Positions 41,221 through 51,113 are shown, counted from the stretch's first letter. The stretch: 64,000 nucleotides of DNA from Salinibaculum rarum (GCF_030505615.1 NZ_CP129992.1:2542001-2606000), one strand, 5' to 3'. The notes: generated from the sequence alone by a model not told the origin. Program-made: numbers and translations.

Positions 41221-42348
41221 TCACCAGCCGTCGTCGCGCTGGTTGGCTCGCTGGTCGGCGTCGCCGCTCGTCTGTGCCCGCCTGTAGTAGTGTTTGTACC
41301 GGGCGACCTTCCGGTAGAGGACACCGAGCCAGAACCCGACGTAGACGAGCAGGAAGAGAGCGAGCGTCACGGAGGTCAACGGCAGAGTGCTCACGAGTGT
41401 GTTGTAGAGTGCGTGGATGAACACCGCGATGAGCAATCCCTTGACGACGATTGGGCCGCGGTTGTCCGGATTGAACTTCGCCAGACCCAGGTAGTAGCCG
41501 GCAAACGCCGAGTAGATGACGTGGCCCGGCCCGACGAACGCCCGGACGTAGGCCGTCTGACTCGCCCCTTCCAGTTGTGCGGCCGCCCCCGCCGGTGCGG
41601 CCGCCGAGTAGATGTTGATGATGTAGATGAAGTTCTCGATGGCGGCAAATCCCAGGCCGGCGATGGCGCCATAGACGACCCCGTCGATGACCGCGTCGAA
41701 CCGGTCGTCCTTGTAGGCGTGGATGCGAATCGAGGCCCACTTGACCGTCTCCTCGATGGGCGCGACGACGAGGAAAAAATACAGCGGGAGTCCGACGATG
41801 GGGATGAAACCGAAAATCGGCGACATCACCGTGTTGACGATGGCGGCGAAACTGGCAAACAGGATACTCAGAAGAAAGGTGACGGCCATCGGTTCGAGCG
41901 GTTCGCGACGCGTCGGGTCATCGAACCACAAATACGCCGCCAGCGCGAGTGCGGGGAGAATCGAGATGGCACCGAGTGCACCCAGAACCGGCTCCTCGAG
42001 GACGAAAAGCGCGATAACCGCAGTCTGTGCGAAAAACAGCACCGCCGCGATAGAGATTAGCGTCCACTTTCGTGTCTTCTGGAGCCCACCGGTCAGCGTG
42101 ACCGCAAACCGGTCGAGACGACTCCGCACGTCCCAGGTCGCGATGTCGTAGAGGTCCTCGCTCGTGCCGAAGACCCGCTGTATCGGGTCCCACTGCCCGT
42201 TGGGACCGGGACCGGACGGGTCTTCGACGGAATGTGCAATCGTGCCGTGGCGCCCCTGCGACTGGTCGCCACTGACTGTCGACTCCCCGTCGTCCGCCCG
42301 GGCCGTGTCCCGCTGGTCGGACTCGGAGCCCCACTCGTCGTCTGGCAT
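41221..42348 (-). CDS. PrsW-family intramembrane protease
   Basis: A 375-residue membrane protein. The first 95 residues are acidic, disordered and cytosolic. Then about eight membrane helices carry the glutamic-type protease motifs: APIEETVKW (EExxK), the block GFAAIENFIY (xxxEN) and the later HALYN. Such enzymes cut membrane-bound factors, for example anti-sigma factors in bacteria. The substrate in archaea is unknown. The start at 42348 (MPDDEWGSESDQ) is the first ATG after a gap of about 205 bases shared with the divergent purNH gene. Confidence 0.88.
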   Translation of the reverse strand: MPDDEWGSESDQRDTARADDGESTVSGDQSQGRHGTIAHSVEDPSGPGPNGQWDPIQRVFGTSEDLYDIATWDVRSRLDRFAVTLTGGLQKTRKWTLISIAAVLFFAQTAVIALFVLEEPVLGALGAISILPALALAAYLWFDDPTRREPLEPMAVTFLLSILFASFAAIVNTVMSPIFGFIPIVGLPLYFFLVVAPIEETVKWASIRIHAYKDDRFDAVIDGVVYGAIAGLGFAAIENFIYIINIYSAAAPAGAAAQLEGASQTAYVRAFVGPGHVIYSAFAGYYLGLAKFNPDNRGPIVVKGLLIAVFIHALYNTLVSTLPLTSVTLALFLLVYVGFWLGVLYRKVARYKHYYRRAQTSGDADQRANQRDDGW

Positions 42349-42553
42349 ACCTTCGTGTTGGTGCCGACCGGTCTAAAAGGTGCCACCGACTGCGTCGAGA
42401 GTGCAAGCGTCGATGGCGCGCCGAGACCAGCCGAGACACGAGACAGACATCGGGCGTCGTTGCACTGCGTGGGCGGGCGTGTCTCCGCGCTGCATTCCGA
42501 ATAGCAGCCTGCGATTCGCAACGCCTTTGCGCTCGCCGCGCGGGCACTCGAAT

Positions 42554-44167
42554 ATGAAACTCGCCGGCATGGCTTCGAACCGCGGCCGAAATCTGATGAA
42601 CATCGCCGACCGCGCCCCGGGTGGCGCTGAGTTTGCCGTCGTTCTCACGAACTCGGAGGACGCCCCGGTCGTCGAGAAAGCCGAGAAACGCGACATTCCC
42701 ACTGAGACCGTCGTACAGAAGGACGGTGAATCGCGGAAAGAACACGAACAGCGCGTGCTCGACGCACTGGCCGACTACGACTTCGAGTTGGTCGCACTCG
42801 ACGGCTACATGCGCATCCTCTCGGATACGTTCCTCGCGGAGGCGCCGACGACACTGAACGTCCACCCCGCTCTCCTACCCTCGTTCCCCGGCATGGACGC
42901 GTGGGGCGACGCCCTCGACGCTGGCGTCTCCGTCACCGGCTGTACGGTCCACGTCGTCACGGACGCCACCGACGACGAGGGCAACGTCGTCGACGAACAG
43001 GTCGACGCGGGCCCCGTCGTCACACAGGAACCCATCCCAATCTACGAAGGAGACACCAAGTCCGACCTCCAGGAGCGCGTTCTCTACCAGGGAGAGTTCA
43101 AAGCCTACCCGCGCGCCATCCAATATTTCGCCGAGGACCGCGTCACGGTCGACTACGACGAGAACGTCGTCCACGTCGAGGGCGACGAGAGTGGTGAGTT
43201 CCCCGGCCGGCGCGTCGCCAGCCACGACCGCACCGCAGACCTCCGGTACGGAGAGAACCCCCATCAGGATGCAGCGCTCTATGCGGACTACACCGTCGAC
43301 GAGGCAAGCGTCGTCCACGCGCCACAGCTCAACGAGGGCGCGAAGGGGCTCTCCTACAACAACTACAACGACGCCGACGGCGCGTTGAATCTCATCAAGG
43401 AGTTCGACGAGCCCGCCGCCGCAGTCATCAAACACACCAACCCCGCCGGCTGTGCCACCGCCGACTCCATCGCAGAGGCGTACGACCGCGCGCTCTCGAC
43501 GGACCCGATGAGCGCCTTCGGCGGTATCGTCGCACTCAACCGCGAGTGTGACGCCGAAACGGCCGAACAGATTATCGACTCGTTCAAGGAGGTCGTCGTC
43601 GCGCCGGGGTACACCGACGACGCCCTCGACGTCCTCTTCGAGAAGGACAACCTGCGAGTGCTCGATGTCGGTGAACTGGGCGACCGAACCGATTCCCTGA
43701 CCGAGAAACCGCTGGTCGGTGGGCGACTCGTTCAGGAGCGGGACCTCCAGACGGTCACAGCAGACGACCTGGAAGTTGTCACGGAGCGCGAGCCGACCGA
43801 CGAACAAATCGAGTCGATGCTGTTTGCCTGGCAGACCATCAAACACGTCAAGTCCAACGCGATTCTCTTCGCGAAGGGGACCGAGACAGTCGGCATCGGG
43901 ATGGGTCAGGTCTCGCGTGTCGATGCCGTCCACCTCGCCGGGATGAAAGCCGAGGAACACGCCGAAGGGAAAGACACGGAGGGTGCCGTGATGGCATCGG
44001 ACGCCTTCTTCCCGTTCCCCGACGGCGTCGAGAAGGCCGCAGAGGCGGGTATCGAGGCCGTCATCCAGCCCGGCGGTTCGAAAAACGACGATATGGTCAT
44101 CGAGGCCGCAAACGAGCACGACATGGCGATGGTCTTCACCGGGAATCGGTGTTTCCGGCACGATTAG
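42554..44167 (+). CDS. purNH: PurN-PurH fusion: GAR and AICAR transformylases
   Basis: A 537-residue bifunctional protein. Residues 1-190 are a PurN domain with the formyl-transfer motif [12 protein letters not shown]. Residues about 215-537 are the AICAR transformylase part of PurH, with the paired active-site residues in [10 protein letters not shown] and the later [13 protein letters not shown]. The usual IMP cyclohydrolase domain of PurH is absent, so ring closure must be done by another enzyme (archaeal PurO type). ATG at 42554 ([13 protein letters not shown]). The fusion is known in haloarchaea. A TTTTCGACTT stretch after the stop may end the transcript. Confidence 0.92.
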   Translation: MKLAGMASNRGRNLMNIADRAPGGAEFAVVLTNSEDAPVVEKAEKRDIPTETVVQKDGESRKEHEQRVLDALADYDFELVALDGYMRILSDTFLAEAPTTLNVHPALLPSFPGMDAWGDALDAGVSVTGCTVHVVTDATDDEGNVVDEQVDAGPVVTQEPIPIYEGDTKSDLQERVLYQGEFKAYPRAIQYFAEDRVTVDYDENVVHVEGDESGEFPGRRVASHDRTADLRYGENPHQDAALYADYTVDEASVVHAPQLNEGAKGLSYNNYNDADGALNLIKEFDEPAAAVIKHTNPAGCATADSIAEAYDRALSTDPMSAFGGIVALNRECDAETAEQIIDSFKEVVVAPGYTDDALDVLFEKDNLRVLDVGELGDRTDSLTEKPLVGGRLVQERDLQTVTADDLEVVTEREPTDEQIESMLFAWQTIKHVKSNAILFAKGTETVGIGMGQVSRVDAVHLAGMKAEEHAEGKDTEGAVMASDAFFPFPDGVEKAAEAGIEAVIQPGGSKNDDMVIEAANEHDMAMVFTGNRCFRHD

Positions 44168-44237
44168 TGGCGGAAACTCGGAAACGAGCGAATCGAATTT
44201 TCGACTTATCTGCCACGGCCGAACGCGCGCGTATTCG

Positions 44238-45260
44238 TCACTCGATTTCGACGCCGCTAAACTCGAATCGCGCGCCACCGGACTCGCCGTCTGTCAGCGT
44301 GATGTCCCACTCGTGTGCTTCGGCGAGCCGTTGCACGATAGCCAGTCCCAGTCCTGTGCCAGTAGGCGTCGACGAGTGTCCCGCCTCGAGGACCGCTTCT
44401 CGTTTGTCTTCCGGGATGCCGGGGCCGTCATCTTCAATGTAAATCGTCTGCTCGTCTGTCTGGCCAACCCGGACGGTGACATTGTCGTCACCGTGTTCGA
44501 TAGCATTTCGAAAGAGATTCTCGCAGATTCGCTGGAGTCGGTCGGGGTCCGCACGGATTGTCATCTCGTTTTCAAACTCTAGCGTGGCCGCGGCGGTGTC
44601 GACCATTTTCCAGCAGTTCCCGACCAGGTCAACCATGCGGACTGATTCCACCTCACGGACCTGTTCGCCGTTCCGAGCGAGCGTCAGCGTCTCCGCAACG
44701 ATTGTCTCTATCCGGTCCAGAGCAGTCTGTAGCGGGTCGATATGTTCGCTCTCGCACTCCTGGTCGAGCAGTGTGGCCCTGGCCTGGGCGACATTTAGCG
44801 GATTCCGCAAATCGTGTGAAACGACGCTGGCAAACTCGTCGAGTCGCTCGTTCTGATGCTGGAGTTCACGTTGCCGCCGGAGTCGTTCCGAGATGTCCCG
44901 GAAGACGCCCTGGAAGAGTGACTGGCCAGAGTCCGGGTCCTCGATGGCCCAAGAGTTGATCTCGATGGGAATCTGTTCGCCATCTGCCGTCACCGCAAAC
45001 AGGGGCGAGCCATCGTCGAACTGGGAGACGACAGCCGGCTGGTGCTCAAAATGCGTCTCGAAGAGCCGCCGATACTGTTCGTGTTCGTCGGCAGGATGGA
45101 GGTCAATCACGTCCATCGAGCACAGTTCCTCCTGTGTGTACCCGAAGAAGTCTTCAGCCGCTTGACTTACGTCGATTATCTCTCCCGTCTCAGGGTCAGC
45201 AATCACAGTCGCGTCCGGCGAACTCTTGATAAACCCTTGAAGATTCGTATCAGAAGACAT
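44238..45260 (-). CDS. PAS-domain sensor histidine kinase
   Basis: A 340-residue soluble kinase. One PAS domain (about 7-125, with SPDATVIADPETGEIIDVSQ) precedes a HisKA dimerisation helix with the phospho-acceptor His149 (FASVVSHDLRNPLN) and a HATPase domain (N box LFRNAIEHGDDN, G boxes YIEDDGPGIPED and TPTGTGLGLAI). No membrane segment and no receiver domain are present, so it senses a cytosolic signal and needs a partner regulator elsewhere. No response regulator is adjacent. Confidence 0.92.
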   Translation of the reverse strand: MSSDTNLQGFIKSSPDATVIADPETGEIIDVSQAAEDFFGYTQEELCSMDVIDLHPADEHEQYRRLFETHFEHQPAVVSQFDDGSPLFAVTADGEQIPIEINSWAIEDPDSGQSLFQGVFRDISERLRRQRELQHQNERLDEFASVVSHDLRNPLNVAQARATLLDQECESEHIDPLQTALDRIETIVAETLTLARNGEQVREVESVRMVDLVGNCWKMVDTAAATLEFENEMTIRADPDRLQRICENLFRNAIEHGDDNVTVRVGQTDEQTIYIEDDGPGIPEDKREAVLEAGHSSTPTGTGLGLAIVQRLAEAHEWDITLTDGESGGARFEFSGVEIE

Positions 45261-45467
45261 CTAATATTACCAGTTGAGCATAGAGGCAGAAAAAGAAGTC
45301 GTCATGAGTCTCTCGGGAATTTCCCTGCCAGCGACTCTGTACCGTCTATGGAGTACGCCGTCTGTACCACAGGATGAGGTTTTCGAAAGGCTCGACAGCA
45401 GTAGCTTCTGACCGGTCGCACACAGTACCGAAGCGCCAGGAGTGGACAACGAGAGACCCTGGCTGAG

Positions 45468-45474
45468 ATTTATC
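45468..45474 (+). promoter_or_regulatory. TATA box of the tautomerase gene
   Basis: The sequence tttatcc is about 27 bases before the ATG at 45499, fitting a leaderless transcript. The 238-base gap to the divergent histidine kinase gene holds no other feature that I can support. Confidence 0.45.
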
Positions 45475-45498
45475 CGCTGTCTCGTCGTGGGCGTAGCC

Positions 45499-45891
45499 AT
45501 GCCGCTCTTGCAGTTCGATACGTCGGTCGAGATGACGGGAATCGAGAAACAAGAGTTTGCAGCCACAGTCCGAGAGTTATACGGCGAGACGATGCAAACG
45601 GGCACCAGTCACGTCGCCGTCGTGGTGCGCCCCCGGACCCCGGCAGAGGTGTCGCTCGGCCGGCAGACGGACGACCCGCGCGTACTCGTTCTCGACGCCG
45701 AAATTAGAGCAGGCCGGTCGACAGAGCAAAAGCGGGAGTTTGCACTCGCTGTCATGGACACCGCGACAGAGGACTTCGGCGTCCCGGAACCGAACATGAA
45801 AGTCGTCTTCACCGAACACGAGGGCGAGGCGATGATGGGCTACGACCGTGTCGGTTCGGCGTGGAGTAGCGACGAGGGTGACGATAGATGA
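45499..45891 (+). CDS. 4-oxalocrotonate tautomerase-like protein
   Basis: A 130-residue protein starting MPLLQFDTSVEMTG. The Pro after the initiator Met is the catalytic Pro1 of the tautomerase superfamily. The length corresponds to the longer (MIF/cis-CaaD-size) members, with two beta-alpha-beta units. An acidic C-terminus follows. Reaction unknown. ATG at 45499 is chosen because it places Pro at position 2. Its stop overlaps a 43-codon ORF as ATGA. Confidence 0.85.
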   Translation: MPLLQFDTSVEMTGIEKQEFAATVRELYGETMQTGTSHVAVVVRPRTPAEVSLGRQTDDPRVLVLDAEIRAGRSTEQKREFALAVMDTATEDFGVPEPNMKVVFTEHEGEAMMGYDRVGSAWSSDEGDDR

Positions 45892-46019
45892 CGATGACCG
45901 AGGAGGATGACGACGCCGTGCGACGACTCGGTGATAATAAATCCACGGGCAAAAACCCCGAGCGAGCAATCGGATGGGACCTTATTTTTGAGTGGGTCAC
46001 TGAGTCGGAGGTATGGTAG
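45888..46019 (+). CDS. 43-residue ORF coupled to the tautomerase gene
   Basis: ATG at 45888 overlaps the tautomerase stop by four bases (ATGA), the usual haloarchaeal sign of coupling. The peptide starts MTMTEEDDDAVRRLGDNKST and ends IGWDLIFEWVTESEVW. The mix of an acidic head and an aromatic tail looks like a real small protein. Its end overlaps the start of the lipoprotein gene by seven bases. A TATA-like box for that gene also lies inside it. Family not recognised. Confidence 0.5.
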   Translation: MTMTEEDDDAVRRLGDNKSTGKNPERAIGWDLIFEWVTESEVW

Positions 46020-46960
46020 TGAGCGGACTTCGTGGCCGCATCGAGCGGAGACATCTCGTTCTCGTCGGGCTGGCAGTGCTCGTTGCGCTGGCAGGGTGTA
46101 CCGGCGGGACCGGGGATGCCACAGAGACGCCGGCAAACACCTCGACGCCGACAGACGGCGTCGGGGACAGTGACTCTGAGCAGCGACAGAACGCCAGTAT
46201 CGACAACTACACTGCCGGAGAGGGCCTGGAAAGTGAACTGACGCCGCCAGCGGAGCTATCGGTCGGTGTCGAAGCGGTGCGAAACGACACACAGACCGCA
46301 ATCGCGGGCGTCGATGGCTACCGACTGACCGGAGATTCGACGCTTCGCACGCAGTCGAACAACGTCGGTCAGACCCAGGAGATAAAGCGGGAGACGCGGG
46401 TCGACCGCGAGCGGTCGCGACTGGCGAGCAATCAGACGGTGTCTGCCCGCGGGCGGACGATAGACCAGGCGACGTACATCGTCGACGGGACACTCTACCA
46501 GCGCAGTGCGCAGTTCGTCCGGGCTTACAACTCCGAGTGGGTGAAACAGGACATCTCCGAGAACTTCTCGACAATCTTCGGGAACTCCGACCGCCTCGCA
46601 CTCTACGAGCGGATGCTCGAAAACGGCTCGGTGAATCTCGAGGGGGCACAGACTGTCAACGGGACCGACACCTATCGGCTCCGGGTCAGAACGAACAGCA
46701 CGGCCTTCGCAAACGTGTTCAATCTCCCGACCGACGCAGAGTCGGACGCGGCGATGGTGACGACGTTCTGGGTCGACACCGAGTCGTCGACTATCGTCCG
46801 CGCGGAGGGAGCGATGGAAGTCGTGACCACCATCCAGGGACAGCAGACGGTCGTTTCCGGGTCCTTCGTCGAGCAGTTCGAGTACGGGCCGGTCGAGGTG
46901 ACACTCCCCGAGGAAGCAGGGACAGCGTACGAAATCGGGTCCGACGGGACGGATGCATGA
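46013..46960 (+). CDS. exported lipoprotein (DUF7537-like)
   Basis: A 315-residue lipoprotein. The signal is HLVLVGLAVLVALAGC, with a lipobox LAGC whose cysteine becomes the lipid anchor (about Cys29). A Thr/Asp-rich linker and a beta-rich LolA/LppX-like fold with long strands follow (YRLTGDSTLRTQSNNVGQTQ). Several sequons suggest glycosylation. A role in lipid or hydrophobic ligand binding on the outer face of the membrane is inference. It overlaps the next gene by eight bases if that gene starts at 46953. Confidence 0.85.
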   Translation: MVVSGLRGRIERRHLVLVGLAVLVALAGCTGGTGDATETPANTSTPTDGVGDSDSEQRQNASIDNYTAGEGLESELTPPAELSVGVEAVRNDTQTAIAGVDGYRLTGDSTLRTQSNNVGQTQEIKRETRVDRERSRLASNQTVSARGRTIDQATYIVDGTLYQRSAQFVRAYNSEWVKQDISENFSTIFGNSDRLALYERMLENGSVNLEGAQTVNGTDTYRLRVRTNSTAFANVFNLPTDAESDAAMVTTFWVDTESSTIVRAEGAMEVVTTIQGQQTVVSGSFVEQFEYGPVEVTLPEEAGTAYEIGSDGTDA

Positions 46961-46967
46961 AGTGACG

Positions 46968-48257
46968 ATGGAACGTACACTGCAACGTCTCGCCGTCGGT
47001 CTGCTCGTCGTCGCGACGATGACCGCGGGCTGTCAGGCACCAGCGGCAGACGCCGGCAACGACGGACTCGAATCGCCAGCCCCGTCGGAAAACGAGACTG
47101 GCGACCGACTCAATTCCGAATCGGCCCCGAACGTAACCGTGCTGAACGGGTCACTGGAACTGGACCCTGGCAAGGTGTTCGCGCGCGTCCAGCGCGTGTC
47201 GGACACGAACGTCACCGCGCCGGCGGCGGTGCGCGTGTTCGGGACCTCCGAGGAGTTCTACAGCAGCACGCCCGGTGGCCTCGGCCCGAACACGCTGCCG
47301 CGGTTCTGGCACGTCGCCGGCCTCGAGACGGAGTCGGTCAACGGGTCCGCGCTGGAATTTCGGAAGAACGGATACGTGACCGGGACTGGCGCCGTGACCA
47401 TCTACCTCGGCGAGAACGCGACGGTGGCCGACGAACGACTCGTGCTGGCCCACGAGTTTACCCACTACGTCCAGCTACAGACCGGTCGCCAGACCGACCT
47501 GAACGGCGCAGTCGGCGGCCGGACCACCGACTCGGCGTACGTCAGCCGCGCCATCGTCGAGGGCGGGGCGGTGCTGACAACGGACGCGTACGTCCGCGAG
47601 TACGCACCCGGCGAGCAACTGAACTCGCCGTGGTACGACGAGATTCAGGCCACCTATCCAGCCGGCCACGTCGGCCAGTTCCAGAACGGTCGGTACGTCC
47701 ACGGCCACGACTACGCCGCGACACGGCTGGATTCACCGACGGCACTCCCCGAGGTCTACGAGAATCCACCACAGACCAGCGAGCAGTTGCTCCACGGCCT
47801 CACCCCCAATGAGGAGCCACCGACCGACCTGGCCGTCGACACCACCACCGGAGACGACTGGGTCGCGAGCGGGACCGACAGGATGGGTGAAGCGTTCGTC
47901 CGCTACGCGCTGGCGAGCGACGTGGGCACCGAACGGGCCACACGCGCGGCGGCGGGGTGGGGCAACGACTCGCTGCACATCTTCCGGCCGGTCGACGGTG
48001 GCACGGCAAGTTACGTCTGGGTGCTCGACTGGGACGACCCGGCAAACGCAAGCGAGTTCGAGCAGACACTCCGCTCGGCGCTCGACGCCCGCGGTGACAG
48101 CGAAGGCGGCGTCTGGTCGCTGTCGGACGCCGACGCCGCTGTCACGGTCGCCGAAGTGGATGGGGCGACGACGGCCGTCGTCTTCGGTTCTGAATCGTTC
48201 GTCGCTGGGACAACTGTCACCGGGACCACGGATACGGTTACCATCGAGGCCGGATAG
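46968..48257 (+). CDS. Hvo_1808-type surface lipoprotein with zinc-protease motif
   Basis: A 429-residue exported protein. The ATG at 46968 (MERTLQRLAVGLLVVATMTAGC) gives a proper lipoprotein signal; an ATG at 46953 would add five residues and overlap the upstream gene. Lipobox TAGC. A gluzincin-like HEFTHYVQLQTG (about residue 165) followed by a Glu in VEGGAVLTTDAYV suggests a metalloprotease fold, as in the Hvo_1808 family. The target is unknown. It follows another lipoprotein, so the two probably act together at the cell surface. Confidence 0.85.
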   Translation: MERTLQRLAVGLLVVATMTAGCQAPAADAGNDGLESPAPSENETGDRLNSESAPNVTVLNGSLELDPGKVFARVQRVSDTNVTAPAAVRVFGTSEEFYSSTPGGLGPNTLPRFWHVAGLETESVNGSALEFRKNGYVTGTGAVTIYLGENATVADERLVLAHEFTHYVQLQTGRQTDLNGAVGGRTTDSAYVSRAIVEGGAVLTTDAYVREYAPGEQLNSPWYDEIQATYPAGHVGQFQNGRYVHGHDYAATRLDSPTALPEVYENPPQTSEQLLHGLTPNEEPPTDLAVDTTTGDDWVASGTDRMGEAFVRYALASDVGTERATRAAAGWGNDSLHIFRPVDGGTASYVWVLDWDDPANASEFEQTLRSALDARGDSEGGVWSLSDADAAVTVAEVDGATTAVVFGSESFVAGTTVTGTTDTVTIEAG

Positions 48258-48318
48258 CGGCTCGCGAATACCACCTCGGACCACAACGGGTAGGGAGCAG
48301 GAGGCGTAACGCGCAGGC

Positions 48319-48606
48319 ATGAGCGACCACGGCGAGGCCGAACTGGCGGCCCTAGAGGACAGAGACGGGTGGACGCGGGAGGGGCAGGCCGCCCGCGTAC
48401 ACTACAGCGGTGCGACGGACAAGTACAGCATCGAGTACTACGCGCCGAGTGACTGTATCGTCTACTGGAAAGTGCCCCCGGAGGAGCGCGGGAAGACGGC
48501 AGTCCCGGTCGGTCGGTCGACGGTCCCGACGCCGCTTCGCGAACGCATTCGCGAGGACCTGGCCGCGGCAGACATCGACCCAGAGGTCGAGCGGCGGACG
48601 CTGTAG
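48319..48606 (+). CDS. small haloarchaeal conserved protein
   Basis: A 95-residue soluble acidic protein: an N-terminal helix (DHGEAELAALEDRDGW), a beta hairpin region (ARVHYSGATDKYSIEYYAPS then CIVYWKVPPEERGK) and a C-terminal helix (LRERIREDLAAADIDPEV). No motif that I can assign. It starts 61 bases after the surface protease gene and ends 68 bases before the folate gene, all in the same direction. Confidence 0.78.
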   Translation: MSDHGEAELAALEDRDGWTREGQAARVHYSGATDKYSIEYYAPSDCIVYWKVPPEERGKTAVPVGRSTVPTPLRERIREDLAAADIDPEVERRTL

Positions 48607-48674
48607 CGGCCCCGGCAGTCGCTCGGACGGCAAGAACCGATGGGCTAAAACGGGCAGACCCGATTGCAACAGGC

Positions 48675-51113
48675 ATGACGTTCCACGAGGCGGCGAACTT
48701 CCTCTTTGGCCTCAGACGATACGCGCCGCGGCCGGGGACCGACGCCACTGCGGCGCTGCTCGAGCACCTCGGGGACCCGCAAGAATCCGTCGACTGCATC
48801 CAGATTGCCGGCTCGAACGGAAAGGGGTCGACGGCCCGCATGGTCGAGTCGACGCTCCGCGAGGCGGGGCTGTCTGTAGGGCTGTACACGTCGCCACACC
48901 TCGACGACGTTCGGGAGCGTATCCGCGTCGACGGGCGGATGCTCCCGGAGGCTGCGGTGACGACCTTTGTCGACGAAATCAAGCCGTACGTGACCGACCG
49001 CGCTGCCGACGGCAACGCGCCTACCTTTTTCGAGACGCTGACCGCACTCGCACTCTGGGAGTTCGGTCGGCGCGACGTCGACATCGCCGTCCTGGAGGTC
49101 GGTATCGGTGGACGATACGACGCCACAAGCGTCGTCGACCCCGTCGCCGGGGCTGTCACCAGCGTCTCACTTGAACACACTGACGTGCTGGGTGAGACAG
49201 TCGCGGAGATAGCCCGCGACAAGGCACACGTCGCACCGGAAGACCGGCCGCTGGTCTGTGGCACCGACGAGACGGCCCGGACGGCAATCACCGACGAAAT
49301 CGGCGACGTGCTGACCGTCGGGGGTCCGGACGCAGACGTTGCCGTCGCCTACGGTGGCCGCGACGGCCAGGAGAGCATCGTCTCGCTGGACGGGCGTGGC
49401 TGGACCGTCGAGACCCACCTCCCCCTGCTGGGTGAACATCAGGCACACAATGCCGGTATCGCGGCCGCACTCGTCAGGCAGGTCGCTGACGTGACAGACG
49501 AGACGGTCGCCCGCGGCCTGCGCAACGCCCACTGGCCGGGGCGGTTCGAACTGTTCGGCGAGGACCCGCTCGTTGTTCTCGACGGCGCGCACAACCCGGA
49601 CAGCTGTCAGCGCGTCGCGGCGACGCTCGAGACCTTCGAGTTCGACGACCTCCACGTCGTCGCGGGCGTGATGTCGGACAAGGACCACCGCGGCATCGCG
49701 TCCGCGTTCGAGGGGGCGACACACGTCGTCGCCTGCCAGCCCGACCGTGACCGGGCAGAGGAGGAGGCTGTCGTCGCACGCGCGTTCGAACAGGAGACCG
49801 ACGCCGACGTGGAGACGCGCTCGGACGTGGCCGGCGCACTCGACATCGCACTCGACGCCGCAGAGGAAGGAGACTGTGTCCTCGTCACCGGGTCGCTGTA
49901 CACCGTCGCCGAAGCCCGAACCCGCTGGAGCAGAGCGACGGTTCCCAAACAGGTCGACTCGGTGGGCGAGGCACGCGAGGTGATGGCAGACGCCCACGTG
50001 ACCGACGCCGGCGCCTGGCGCATGGGCGGGAAGGGCGTCCATCGCGTCCTCAAGACACGCGTCCAGCCCCGGCAGGCCCAGTATCTCAAGGAGGAACTCC
50101 TCTCGCTGGGCGGGGAGTGTGCGATTTCGGGGCTCAACGACCAGGACGAAGAGAACCTCTCGGTCGTCATGATGGCGACGATGGCGCAGTTCAAACGGCT
50201 CGCAAACAAACTCGACGGACAGCCCTACGGGCTGGCGACGTTTGGCCGACAGCTCCGGGAGACACTCGGCATCGGCGTCGAACCTGACCACCGGGGGTAC
50301 CCGTGGGAAGACGGCACAGCGGTGATGGGCATTCTGAACGTGACGCCGGACAGTTTCCACGACGGCGGCGAGTACGACGCCGTCGCCGACGCAGTCGACC
50401 GCGCCGAGGAGATGGTCGATGCGGGGGCGGACATCATCGACATCGGTGGGGAGTCGACCCGGCCCGGTGCAGAACCAGTCTCTGTCGCCGAAGAGAAATC
50501 CCGCGTGGTCCCGGTCGTCGAGCGAATCGCTGACCTCGACGTCCACATCGCCGTCGACACCCGGAAAGCGGAGGTGGCACGCGCGGCCCTCGACGCGGGA
50601 GCGGACATTCTCAACGACGTGTCGGGACTGGCAGACCCCGAGATGCGACTGGTCGCGGCCGACTACGACGTACCGGTCGTCGTGATGCACTCTATCGACA
50701 CGCCGGTCGACCCGGACCGAGACGTCCCCTACGACGACGTCGTCGAGGACGTCGTCGAGGAACTCACCGAGCGCGTCTTACTCGCCGAGAAGGCCGGTCT
50801 GGACCGCTCGCAAATCATCGTCGACCCGGGACTCGGGTTCGGGAAGACTGCCGCCGAGAACTTCGAGTTGCTCGGCCGTATCGAGGAGTTTGCGGGACTT
50901 GGCTGTCCCATCCTCGTGGGCCACTCCCACAAGTCGATGTTCGACGCAGTCGACAGAGACGCCGACGAACGCCTCGAACCGACGATTGCAGCGACGGCGG
51001 TCGCCGTCGAACACGGCGCGGATATTGTCCGCGTCCACGATGTCGCCGAAAACGTCGCCGCCGTCGACGTCGCCGATGCGGCCGCCGACCCCGACCGACT
51101 CGACGCGGAGTAA
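48675..51113 (+). CDS. folCP: FolC-FolP fusion: folylpolyglutamate/dihydrofolate synthase and dihydropteroate synthase
   Basis: An 812-residue bifunctional protein. The FolC half (about 1-410) has the P-loop GSNGKGST (47-54), the Omega-loop region SPHLDDVRERI and the FolC motif LDGAHNPDSC. A linker domain (about 415-540, with LKEELLSLGGECAISGLNDQ) matches the N-terminal extension of long DHPS forms. The FolP half (about 550-812) has GILNVTPDSFHDGG, IDIGGESTRPG and DPGLGFGKT. It makes dihydropteroate and adds glutamate. The fusion is known from haloarchaea. A TATA-like gctaaaac lies about 30 bases before the ATG. Confidence 0.94.
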   Translation: MTFHEAANFLFGLRRYAPRPGTDATAALLEHLGDPQESVDCIQIAGSNGKGSTARMVESTLREAGLSVGLYTSPHLDDVRERIRVDGRMLPEAAVTTFVDEIKPYVTDRAADGNAPTFFETLTALALWEFGRRDVDIAVLEVGIGGRYDATSVVDPVAGAVTSVSLEHTDVLGETVAEIARDKAHVAPEDRPLVCGTDETARTAITDEIGDVLTVGGPDADVAVAYGGRDGQESIVSLDGRGWTVETHLPLLGEHQAHNAGIAAALVRQVADVTDETVARGLRNAHWPGRFELFGEDPLVVLDGAHNPDSCQRVAATLETFEFDDLHVVAGVMSDKDHRGIASAFEGATHVVACQPDRDRAEEEAVVARAFEQETDADVETRSDVAGALDIALDAAEEGDCVLVTGSLYTVAEARTRWSRATVPKQVDSVGEAREVMADAHVTDAGAWRMGGKGVHRVLKTRVQPRQAQYLKEELLSLGGECAISGLNDQDEENLSVVMMATMAQFKRLANKLDGQPYGLATFGRQLRETLGIGVEPDHRGYPWEDGTAVMGILNVTPDSFHDGGEYDAVADAVDRAEEMVDAGADIIDIGGESTRPGAEPVSVAEEKSRVVPVVERIADLDVHIAVDTRKAEVARAALDAGADILNDVSGLADPEMRLVAADYDVPVVVMHSIDTPVDPDRDVPYDDVVEDVVEELTERVLLAEKAGLDRSQIIVDPGLGFGKTAAENFELLGRIEEFAGLGCPILVGHSHKSMFDAVDRDADERLEPTIAATAVAVEHGADIVRVHDVAENVAAVDVADAAADPDRLDAE

